Source: Triangularia verruculosa (lineage: Eukaryota; Ascomycota; Sordariomycetes; Sordariales; Podosporaceae). From it: DNA of 64,000 bases. Positions 43,964 through 53,958 of this stretch are shown here, in pieces; position 1 is the stretch's first letter; the number at the start of each line of letters is the position of its first letter. Where the stretch lies: contig MU864009.1 of NCBI GenBank assembly GCA_033296885.1, forward strand, positions 31,447-95,446. Direction: 5' to 3'. The notes below the pieces were generated by a model. The model was not told the origin of the DNA, ran no database searches, and was given only the letters and a program-made list of their open reading frames with translations. Position numbers and translations under genes: made by a program.

Positions 43964-46552
43964 ATGAAGGCGTCCGCGCCTGTGGTGCAAGGGCCATGGA
44001 CAGCCAAACAATGCCACCGTTTGCTCCGTCCTCTCCTTGCCCACATCGCCGCTCTCAGAAAAGTCAAGGAACGGAAGACCTCCCTTAGCGGCATTTTTGA
44101 CCCAATATCCCAGCCAAATCAAGCAACAAGAGGTCGGCCTCGAAAGAGTGTCGTCCTCGGCAAGAGAGACAGGGGATACCCCGAGTCTGACGAAGAATAC
44201 TCGGCCAAGAAGAAAGTGACCCGCAAATACTCGCGGAGGTCACTGCAAAGGTCATCGGCTGAGGATTCATCGTCGACGACAACGACGCCCCCAAGGGGTA
44301 ACGCAGTGAGGCAGCGGAATCTACCAGAAGCCAGGCCTGCTCAGGATACTGTATTGCCGACACCGCATCTTCGCCGTATCAGAAACCACGAGCAATCTTC
44401 ACCTGTCATCCAAGAGAGCGCAATTGAACCAACAGCGTGTGGACACTCGAAATGTTGGAAGAAGTGTCAGTTTGACAGAGACTTGGCCCTCCTCCGCTCG
44501 GTTATCCATCCAGAGAGGCTTGCACTCTTCTATCATGTGGTGAAAGCCCTCGACTCGTTGCTGAAAAAGACTCGGCCGGAACACGTGGAAAATATTGCCG
44601 CTCCCAGATCCTTGCTTGCGATGTGTCTGCGAAAGATACCAGACTACATCAGCTGGGAGAAGAAGGAGACTGAGAAGGACGAGGATTCACAGCCGGAACC
44701 GCAGGACTGCGGAGTCTCATTTGAGATTTACGACGAGTTGGAATCGTTAGGGCCTACCGAAGGTTGGAAGAATCTTTGTCTGGTTGTGCGAGCTCACAGC
44801 ATTCAGATTGTCCACGAGGCCGCCGAAGAAGGACTGTTTGACGATAGGATCACCATTTTGTTGATCCATTTATGCCACGAATACTTACCAAACAATGAAT
44901 TCATGCCGCTCATCGATACGTTCATCTTTCGCCAGTACCCGAGGCCATCTTCAACGGACAACGACTTTGATTGTGCCGCACTAAAACCGTTACGAATACT
45001 CAAAATACTGGGTGACGCTACCAAATCTGATCTCGCGCCCAAAAAGCTAGCTTCATTGCTATCAGATGGCTACCTACCGTCTGAGTGGATTTTAACTGAA
45101 GGCTTCAGGATTTTTTGGTATTCAACTATGCCTCGACTTGCACAGATGAAGCCTTGCGACGATGTGGTTGTGCTGGCTACGACGGCTTTGTCGCTTCTGT
45201 GCGACCTTGCTTCGCCAACTCGACCAAGGGGCGTTGATCAAACTCGCATTCGAGGCAAACCACAAAATCAACTCATCAATACTGTTGGAGCTCTTGGGGC
45301 TGTCGTTTTGCTCAGCCAAGAGGGGAAGGACCTAGGAGCGGCCACATCATCGCCTGCAGACCGAACATCAGTTATCCGGCGAAGGGTGCAGTACATTGTG
45401 GAAAATTGCACAAAGCAACTGAGGCATCGAAAAAAAGACGGTCGTAAGCTGGGAACCTACCTCTTCGCCCTCTGCTCTTTTCTCTGTGTCGACACAAGCA
45501 CATCTACGGCCGTCATTGAATCATCATGGCGAGGTGTGTTGAACTGCAAGGGAAACGCCAGTCTGATGCTTCAATATGATGCCACAATTGCCCTCGTGGT
45601 TTCGATCGTGAAGCACTGCGTGCGCGGAACCAAGACAGGTCCGTCCGTGTATCTCCTGAAACTGTGCGATAACCTCCAGAAACTTGACCTGCCAAAGGGC
45701 GCATTGAGCAGCATGCGAGTCGATGCTGCGTTTCGCGTGGCGGAAGTCACTGGCAATATGCGAGACCATGCCTTTGCGGAAAGCCTACGGAAGAAGACAT
45801 TGGCGGCTGCCACGCCAGATCCAAAAGGTGGCAAGAAGGCCGACTTTTCTGGTATCAGATGGGACGATGTGATCAGCGAGTGGGTTGCTGCCACGCCTGG
45901 AACGGCAAAAGGCAAGAAGGCTGCGCATCAATTGCGGTCGACAGGCCTAAATGTGTCCGATTCTGAGGAGGAAAGTCAAGAAGAGGATGATGACGAGGAC
46001 AAAACCAGCGATGAAAATGAGGTCAACCTAGAAGATCCGGCGGAGTTGGACAACCGTGAACCTGAACTGCCAGACCTCCCGTCTGCCACCGAAGACAGCA
46101 TGGAACAGGATACAACGCCCGATTCTGCCTCAGCTTCCGAGGACGAAGACGTCTTCTCTCCCGATACTGAACCATCGCCTCATCGACTGCCAGGAGCATC
46201 ACCGAATAACGACGATGACGACAAAGAGAATCTCTACAGCGAAAACGACTTTGACCAACCACCCTCACCCCCAAAATCAACCAGCAGTATCCGTAGGGGT
46301 TTCCTCTCCGCGCGCCCAAGACGGCTGTCAAGGCCAATTACTCGAGGTGGCGATGAATTAACCATGGACATCGACGACGACAACGACAACAACATCAGTC
46401 CAAAGCAGCGGGCTTCCCGAGAAGCTACCGCGACGACATGGCTCAAGAGGAACAAACCAGCTCGATTCCGACCAGCCAGACCGTCGAGGGTGTCGTTGGG
46501 TGTGGGGGATAGCGCAGCTGACGATAGTGATGATGAGCTGTCTATTCTCTAG
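43964..46552 (+). CDS. Hypothetical nuclear protein with AT-hook and acidic C-terminal half
   Basis: A single exon of 862 residues. The first ATG in the frame is 43964; the frame upstream opens only with TTG. I do not recognise the family. Visible parts are: an N-terminal helical stretch (about 10-40, GPWTAKQCHRLLRPLLAHIA), an AT-hook core GRP at 57-59 in TRGRPRKSV, a basic region to about 100, then a long alpha-helical region (about 160-640) starting with CGHSKCWKKC and FDRDLALLRSVIHPERLALF that reads like a HEAT-type helical scaffold, and a highly acidic C-terminal quarter (EEESQEEDDDEDK, then DDDDKENLYSENDF) ending in DDSDDELSIL. The CysHis cluster CGHSKCWKKC might bind a metal. The composition suggests a chromatin-associated protein of the nucleus. 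No role can be assigned. Confidence 0.75.
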   Translation: MKASAPVVQGPWTAKQCHRLLRPLLAHIAALRKVKERKTSLSGIFDPISQPNQATRGRPRKSVVLGKRDRGYPESDEEYSAKKKVTRKYSRRSLQRSSAEDSSSTTTTPPRGNAVRQRNLPEARPAQDTVLPTPHLRRIRNHEQSSPVIQESAIEPTACGHSKCWKKCQFDRDLALLRSVIHPERLALFYHVVKALDSLLKKTRPEHVENIAAPRSLLAMCLRKIPDYISWEKKETEKDEDSQPEPQDCGVSFEIYDELESLGPTEGWKNLCLVVRAHSIQIVHEAAEEGLFDDRITILLIHLCHEYLPNNEFMPLIDTFIFRQYPRPSSTDNDFDCAALKPLRILKILGDATKSDLAPKKLASLLSDGYLPSEWILTEGFRIFWYSTMPRLAQMKPCDDVVVLATTALSLLCDLASPTRPRGVDQTRIRGKPQNQLINTVGALGAVVLLSQEGKDLGAATSSPADRTSVIRRRVQYIVENCTKQLRHRKKDGRKLGTYLFALCSFLCVDTSTSTAVIESSWRGVLNCKGNASLMLQYDATIALVVSIVKHCVRGTKTGPSVYLLKLCDNLQKLDLPKGALSSMRVDAAFRVAEVTGNMRDHAFAESLRKKTLAAATPDPKGGKKADFSGIRWDDVISEWVAATPGTAKGKKAAHQLRSTGLNVSDSEEESQEEDDDEDKTSDENEVNLEDPAELDNREPELPDLPSATEDSMEQDTTPDSASASEDEDVFSPDTEPSPHRLPGASPNNDDDDKENLYSENDFDQPPSPPKSTSSIRRGFLSARPRRLSRPITRGGDELTMDIDDDNDNNISPKQRASREATATTWLKRNKPARFRPARPSRVSLGVGDSAADDSDDELSIL

Positions 46553-49500
46553 CACGTTCTACACCCACACCCACCTCGAAATGGAGGTTTCGGTGGCAAT
46601 GCAAAGCTTGGGATGGGGGATATGAGGGGGTAATAAATGAGGGAAGTTGCATGATGAGGAACTATTGGTTTGAGTTATGACTATGTGGGTATGATTTTGT
46701 TTGGAAAGCGGCTTCTGTCAAACGTTGTGCGTATTTTTCTATTCTCTTGCAACGCACATTGTTGGAAACTAGTGTTTTGAGAAAGCTTTAGAAGCTTTTG
46801 AAGCATTGGGGTAGGGGGCGCATCATCATGGAGCTTTGTATATACCTTTCTGTATGGATGGATAATATGTAATGACAATTCAAAATTATATGGTGGTGTG
46901 AACATGATAGGGAATGTGGACATGTCATCGGTAACGATTGCCTTTTTACCCGTCGTTACTATCATTGCCTGCCCACTTGCGGGAACGCACATGGGGAACC
47001 TGAAACACTGAAGCCCATCTCGCTTGGAGCTACCCACATCATCCGTCACTACGTAGCAAAAAAAACAGGTTATGGGGGGGACGGGGACCTTATCCATGTT
47101 TGCTTGCTCATATCAGATGGCGAGATGATGATATGATCTCCGTTCCGCTTGTGGTGGTGGGTGGGAGTTTGATGGGATCTTCAACATGGTCCCTGGTTGT
47201 ATGATGCGGACTGCCGGGCCGCTTTTTACATTCTTTTTGCCCAAGAGGGGTGGAACCAACCATGGAACGATTTGAGATTTTCTATGTATGGAGGGCTGTG
47301 ATGGGGTTTGTGAATCTCGCTTCTTACGGTTTGGAGAAGTTGATCATATCGGCTGTTCGGTGATGAGTAGGATGGTCGATCTAACTACGGTAGGTCTACG
47401 GACGGAGGCAGGAGAGGTTCCCACCAACGCGGTGATTTCTTACGGCGGGATGCGGGGGTGGGAGAAAGGTGGGAAAGCGAGACATGGGGGACAAATTGCA
47501 TGAGGCTATTCGGGCCATTTGCTCTACTGCACAGTATGTAGGGTAGATGTTGGCTGAGCTGACGGATGCTGACGCAAATACCCCGCTTCTCTTGATAATG
47601 AAAAAGACGTTATCGCAAAGCTGATGTTGTGCGCTGTGCGCCAATGTTTCATGACTGTTCCGATGGTGTGGGTAGCCGTTCGTTCACGAAAATGAGAAAA
47701 AAAAGGCTTACAAAACCAAAGGGTGAAGTGTACCCGACTGATCGAGCCATCACGGCGGGGTAGGTATAAACGGCAGGGCTGAGCTGATTATTATTTGACT
47801 TACAAAACCGCCACGATGTAATGTTGATGGGGTTAAGATTCAGGAGAGAGTTCTTCAATGCTTGAGATAGGTAGATACGTCAGAGAGAGAGGGGTGGTGG
47901 TGGTGTTTTGTCTCAGCAGCTTCCTCAAAAAAGCTTGATTCACGATGATCGACCATGACCGCCTCTTTGGATCATCCGCAGCCAGGCAAATCCCGACAAT
48001 CGTCTGGGGATGACCTTCGGCTTCCCGCGTAAGGCGACCTTTCCCCGGACCAGCGAGGTGGATTTTAGAGAAGAAGGTCAACGGCGGAGGCCAGGTTGCA
48101 TTCACTGCACCGCCGCCTCGCATTGTTTGCTGGGCTGACAGGCAGGCAGGTCCCTTCCAACGGCCGCCTCACGGCTGGAGTTTCCAGCACCTTTGAAGCA
48201 AGCATGATATGGGGGTTTGAGGCTTTGCAGTTTGACTGGTAAAGAATGCGCCGATTGTGGTAGGTTTTCGAGTCATCGGTTTGAACAAGAGTGACGATGA
48301 CCAAGACAAACAAAAACAGCGGGCCGGTAGGGTTGGTCTCACCTATAATCTAGCCATCCCTAATATTGTGTGTCTTTTTTTGTTGTTCCTGTGGTGTCAC
48401 CGTCCCTGAATAGTTTTCATAGAGTGAAAGAGTCTAGACTCGGCAACAGGCAGTGAGGCGGCATGGGCCCGGTATTTCTCTTTTGGTCTCCCCGTTTATT
48501 ATTCTTCTCCGGGAGCGCCGGAGCTGTGAGTGGCGGAACGGAGTCTAGCTCGATGGGACTTTTTGGTTCTGGCCGAGGGAGTTCCAAGTTTACGTGCTGG
48601 ATGGAAAGTGATGTGCTGAGAAACTTGGATCACCACAGGGTCAACCCCTGAAAAGTGGCGTTTCACCTCTTGTCCAATCGAGGCTCTGTTCGTGGTGGTT
48701 CTTGGCACCCACCCATCTCGTCCGGCCCTTGCAGGGAAGGAGGGGACGAATGTTTGCACTGGCACTGCCGCAGCATGTTGTGGAGGAAGAGGCCTGGTGG
48801 CCAATGCATGGGAGAACGGACCACCATTACGAAGCACACAACGCCGCAGCTCCAGTCGAGTGGTTTCGATGGAACTGTCCGTTCGTGCAGACGGGAGGAG
48901 CTTTGGCAGCAAAAGCAGGGCGAGCTTGGGACCTTTGGCTGCAGGGTGGACAACTGCCTACTGTATTTTTCATAAAATCAGCCCAAATGCAAGCAGCCAT
49001 GTCTGGTCTGGAAGCAAGACAAGATGTCGGGTGCCGATTTTCGTCGAGGCGACGGAGGAGGTTGAAAAGGGGTTTGGCCGACTTGGTGGAGTGATCAGTG
49101 AGCCCCGAGGCTGGGTGGTGAGACAAAATCAGATGGTAAGATGTGGTATTGTATTTCAGATCAATAGCGCGATCTTTCAATGCGTGTTGCGGGCTTAGCC
49201 GCAGTAATACCGTTTTGTTTCAGAATCCTGACGCGTCAGGACAGATCGGTGCAAGATTCCCAAACAGGAAATAGGAGGGGCTGCTGCCCCTGGCAGGTCT
49301 TCCCGCGACCCCCCATGCCTCCAAGCCGTTCAATTTTCATCGTCCCTCCCTTCATCTGTGTCCCAGTCCCCGGGTTTCTTGGCTAGATCTGCCATCCACC
49401 GTCTCCGACGACTTCTCTCTTTTCCCTTGCACCACGGCTGCATTATTTTTTTGCATTTCATTCTTTTCAACCCCTCCAATTGCTACCAACACTCTCCCTC

Positions 49501-50051
49501 GACTGGGCGACTGACTTGCATCTCCGACTTTCCAATCAGGCCGCTGGGAACCCTTCACGGCCCTTCTTTTCTATCATTGCGACCCTGAGGTACACATTGT
49601 GTGATCCACATACAATTTCATTCTTTGGTCCACATCTGGTTGGCATTCGACCTAGAAAGAAAGATTTCAAGTTTGAAAAGGTAGCAGGCAGGACGACAGA
49701 CAATCGGCAATTCCAGTCACGCAGCTTTACGTTCCTTCATCCCAAATCGACTGGCCACACGACCACATCACATCACCAATACCACACCACCAACCTCACC
49801 CCAACCACGACTGGTATTCAGTACCTCCAGCAGGACTCGAGCAGGATATTTGGATATCAGCATTCTCTCTTTTTGCACAGCAAAACAACTGGTGGCCGTA
49901 CAGCTTCGACAGCATTCAACGACATCATATGGACCTTTTGAGATAGGTTACGATTACCAAAACACCACCTACCAGCACAGAGTAAACACGTTCAGTTCTT
50001 GTTGGAGATAAGGACATCGAAAGGAAACTACGGGATTTGGGAGGATAAAAC
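46553..50051. other. 3.5 kb gene-poor interval
   Basis: Several frames of 100-170 codons overlap on both strands (notably 48499-48912 minus and 48692-49198 plus) but none has a domain, a clean start context or support from composition. The right third, about 49400-50050, is CT- and CA-rich and is the likely promoter and leader of the ferric reductase gene. Confidence 0.5.
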
Positions 50052-51900
50052 ATGTCAGCACCGGCCTCAGGAAACGCCACAGCTGGCGCGCAGGCGGGTG
50101 GGGGTGGCCATGGGGCAGCAGCCGGAGGAGCTACCAGTAGCGTGGATCATGATGTTGTCAACAGGCTGCTTTCTCACTACTTGTTGATTGTCTTGGGGGC
50201 GGTATCAGCTGCCCTGTTCGTATGGCGGTTCACCACGGTCTTGGTAAGGTATATCAGGACAGTTACATGTCTCCACAACGACCAGCAACGATACTTCGCC
50301 AAGCCATCCCATAACTACTCATGGTTCCAGAAGAACATCCTCTACGCTCCCATCTTCAGCAAGAGACATAACCGCGAGTTCCAGCTCAGCTCGGCACTCA
50401 ATGTCGGAACTCTCCCATCGCGTCTTCAGCTTCTTTTCCTCCTCGCCTACCTCGGCACCAATGTTGCCTTCTGCGTCATGACGATTGACTTCTCTGGCCC
50501 TCTCGCCCAGGTGGCAGCGCTTGTTAGGAACAGAACCGGCTATCTCGCCGTTGTCAACATGATCCCTCTGTTCCTCATGGCTGGCCGCAACAACCCTCTT
50601 ACCCACCTTCTCGGCCTCTCGTTCGACACCTTCAATCTTCTTCATCGATGGTTCGGGCGCATTGTTATGTTGGAGGCCGTTGCCCACACCGTGGCCTGGT
50701 TAGTTAGCAACGCCTCTAAGAACGGCTGGAGTGCTGCTTTCAACACTGCTGTCACGGTCAAGTTCCTGATGTGGGGATTTATTGTAAGTTCTACCGGCTT
50801 GGTGTTTTTTCGAGCTTTACTAACCAGTTACGTAGTCAACCTGTGCGATGATCGCCCTTTGCATCCAAGCATCCAGCATCTTCAGACATGCCTACTACGA
50901 GACGTTCAAGATTGCTCATATCGCTCTCGCTATCTTGGCTGTCCTTGGTCTTTGGTACCATCTCGACCTCAAGAAGCTCCCACAGCTCAAGTATCTCTAT
51001 GCTGTTTGCGCCCTGTGGGTCTTTGACCGCGCCGCCCGCTTCCTCCGTATCGGCTATCGCAACATCGGAGCTGGCGGCACCAAGACTCTCGTGGAGGCTC
51101 TCCCCGGTAATGCCTGCCGCGTGACTGTCACCATGGCCCGTCCTTGGGATTTCCGTCCTGGTCAGCACGCCTACCTCTACATGCCATCCATTGGCTTCTG
51201 GCAATCCCATCCTTTCACCGTTGCGTGGAGCGACGAAGCCGAACAGCTCGACGGTGAGAAGGGTCTCCCGATGGACCGCCACGATGTCTTGTACCAGAAG
51301 AAGACGTCTGTTTCTTTCATCATCCGTGGTCGCACTGGCTTCACTGGCGCTCTCTACAGCCGTGCTGCTGCTAACCCAGACGGCAAGCTTGTTACCCGGT
51401 GTCTTGTCGAAGGCCCTTACCGCGGTTCTCACCTCCTTCACTCTTACGGGACAGTCATGCTTTTCGCCGGTGGTGTCGGTGTGACGCAAGCCGTTCCCCA
51501 CGTTCGCGATCTCGTGGCCGGCTACAGCAACGGCACTGTTGCTGCCCGCAAGGTGATCATGGTCTGGGTTATCCAGACCCCCGAGCATCTCGAATGGATC
51601 CGTCCCTGGATGACCGAGATCCTCGCTATGGAGAAGCGGCGGGAGGTACTGAGAATCATGCTGTTCGTCAGCAGACCGCGCTCGACAAAAGAGATCCACA
51701 GCCCAAGCTCGACAGTGCAGATGTTCCCCGGCAGGCCGAATATCGACACCTTGTTGGGCATGGAGATGGAGAACCAAGTCGGCACAATGGCGGTCACCGT
51801 GTGCGGGCCAGGCGCGCTCAGTGATGAAGTGAGGAGGGCAGTGAGAAACAAGCAGTACAACGGAGCCGTGGACTTTGTGGAGGAGGCATTTTCATGGTGA
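50052..51900 (+). CDS. Ferric-chelate reductase family transmembrane protein (FRE type)
   Basis: Exons 50052..50783 and 50836..51900 (52-base intron, phase 0) give 598 residues. FRE proteins move electrons from NADPH through FAD and two hemes to extracellular metal. The sequence has about seven hydrophobic helices in the first 330 residues and two pairs of histidines spaced 14 apart: His198/His212 (LLHRWFG...VAHTVAW) and His272/His286 (KIAHIAL...WYHLD), the expected bis-heme ligands. The FAD-binding part has RPGQHAYLYMPS and HPFTVAW (His369); the NADPH-binding part has AGGVGVTQ (about 456-463) and ends in a Cys-Gly-Pro motif (VCGPGALSDEVR) and terminal aromatic FSW. No signal peptide is seen; the first helix begins near residue 43. 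A GATAAG site lies at 50007-50012 in the leader, of the type bound by iron-regulatory GATA factors, but one such hexamer is weak evidence. The substrate metal is not known. Confidence 0.87.
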
Positions 51901-52942
51901 TCACCTGAGAAGCGGGGGTTCGATGGGCTTGAGCGAGAAGCATTGCATATTTATTTTGATTCCCTTGTACATATTTGTTTTTCTTCCAGTTCTCTTGGAG
52001 TTGGTTTTTGTTTTTGTTTGGTTGGCTATTTACCTGAGGTATAGCAAAGTGATTTAGCAGAGGGAAGTGCTGAAAAGGCCTGATGATGATGAGAAGATAG
52101 ATACCAAATGAGTTCTTTGGATATCAAAACAGAATTTATATTGTAAATATTTGTTTCTTGTAAACCAATCTCATGGTTTTTCATCTTGACATCCTCCTGT
52201 TCGGTGAAGTTGAGTCAGGGGTCACATGGCACTTGTGTCGCTGAAAGTAGGCTAGCCCCTTGCTGCTTTTGACAGGGGGGTCAACCCCGCATTTGACAAC
52301 AACAGCTCCGCTTGGGGGGCGCTGGGTTGTGCTTGGCTGGGCTAACGTGACGTCGTTCAGTGTTCCCCCAAATGCGGCGGCGGCAGGCGGCGGTGCTGGC
52401 TAGCTGATGGGGACCTCTTTATCATTGTTGCCCGCCTCGTCCCTTGTTACCGCTGGCCATCATTATTACCACCTGAACTGCTATTTGTGGTTTGTTTTCC
52501 ATCCAATCTGTTTATACCAAAACTTGAGGTCCATCCCGTGATATCTTGTCTTGCGTGTCTGTTAGTTGTCCGTTGTTCACCACTGTCAGGGCAGTCCCGA
52601 GGCAACCTGGAAACCCGATCCCGACACTCCCGACCGCCGCTCGATTGCAATCCCCGATTTGCGTGCCTTCCTTCCTTCCATCTACTATCCCGCTCTGGCA
52701 AGCTGCTGCTGCCACTGTGAACGGCTTACTACCTATCAAACTACAACTTGCAAACCCCCGCGAGCGCCAAAGCCATTTACCGATCCGACCACAGCATCTA
52801 AAAGACAGCGACTGAACCGAAAGTTTCGACCGTCACATACCACGAATCATCGTCACACACACTCTACACAGCAAGAGAACAGGAACCCCCAACCAACCCA
52901 CCCAACAACGCGCGCGCCAGACAGGAAGGGGCAAGACAAGCA
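51901..52942. other. Intergenic interval between the ferric reductase and Yippee genes
   Basis: 3' region of the reductase gene and the promoter and CA-rich leader of the Yippee gene. No other gene seen. Confidence 0.5.
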
Positions 52943-53384
52943 ATGGGCCTAACCTACAACACCTACCTCAACTCGGAGGCCATCCACGGCTGCAAGAACT
53001 GCAAAGCCCACCTCGCCAACGGGCACGACATCATATCCCGGGTACGTCCAATCTTCCCCCTCTCCTCCCCCATACCTTCCACCACTCCCCCTTTCCCCCC
53101 TCGCCCCCCCAACTTAGCCAGATGGGGCTCGCTAACACTCACCCCTCTAGAACTTCCGCGGCCAGCACGGAAAAGCCTACCTCTTCAACACGGTCGTCAA
53201 CGTCGAGACGGGCGACCCCTCGGAGCGTAACATGACGACGGGCCGGCACGTCGTGCGCGACATCATGTGCCGGCAGTGCAAGGAGGTGGTGGGGTGGAAG
53301 TACGACCGGGCGTACGAGAGCTCGGAGAAGTACAAGGAGGGCAAGTTCATACTCGAGGCCGAGTTGCTTTGCAAGGTTACGTAG
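52943..53384 (+). CDS. Yippee family zinc-binding protein (Moh1-like)
   Basis: Exons 52943..53041 and 53151..53384 (109-base intron, phase 0) give 110 residues, the usual length. The Yippee zinc ligands are complete: Cys17-x2-Cys20 (GCKNCKAHL) and Cys73-x2-Cys76 (MCRQCKEVVGW), with the conserved NFRGQHGKAYLFNTVVN, TGRHVVRDI and GWKYDRAY stretches around them. Yippee proteins adopt a beta-tent fold related to Mis18 and cereblon; the yeast relative Moh1 is linked to survival in stationary phase and is a subunit of the GID ubiquitin ligase complex in some fungi and animals (YPEL5). The role here is inferred from that family. A long G run follows 23 bases after the stop codon. Confidence 0.93.
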
Positions 53385-53958
53385 TAGCCTAGAGAGACAT
53401 AAACCCTGGGGGGGGGGGGGGGGGGATAAATGCATGGAATGGTGTTTTTTTTTGGGAGTTTTGGCTTGGGAATGGACAGGTGTTAGTTATGGGAAAGGGT
53501 TTTGATTTTGATGGGATTTTTTTATGGGTTTGGTTTGGTTTGGTTTGGTTTGGGTTGGGGGTGAAAGGTGGGAAAGGGGTTGATGGTAATGGTGTATGGA
53601 GTATTCGAAAGGTCACTTTTATGTTCGACTTGAGTGACTAGGAGAGAGAATGATCAGAGAGAGAATTACAGAGCGGTATGATTAGCGACTAATACAGCTA
53701 ACTAATACAACAAGAAGCAGAGATTCTTCATGAAGCCCAATGCCAGAGAAACACGCCATGGACATGCCATATCTCGGTTTTCTCGTCCAGCGTGCCCCTT
53801 TTCTTCCACTCAAGTCCTCAGAGGTGTTCTCGTAGCACCTTGCTATATATAACTATCACCCTTCTTCAACCACCTTTTCAACATATCTTACAATCACCTA
53901 CCACGAAAACAAACAAGACTCCAAACTTTTTTCTCCTGTCCCCCCGTCATCTACCAAA
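53385..53958. other. Convergent interval between Yippee and GluRS genes
   Basis: 574 bases. It contains a G18 run at 53408-53425 and TTTGG-type repeats at about 53527-53560. No gene. Confidence 0.5.
53408..53425 (+). repeat. G18 homopolymer
   Basis: Eighteen consecutive G on the plus strand in the presumed Yippee 3' untranslated region, directly read from the sequence. The true length may be misjudged, since homopolymers are error-prone in sequencing. Confidence 0.9.

Noticed and set aside
48692..49198. 168-codon plus frame with overlapping 137-codon minus frame
   Set aside because: No recognisable domain and no support beyond length; probably chance in GC-rich DNA.
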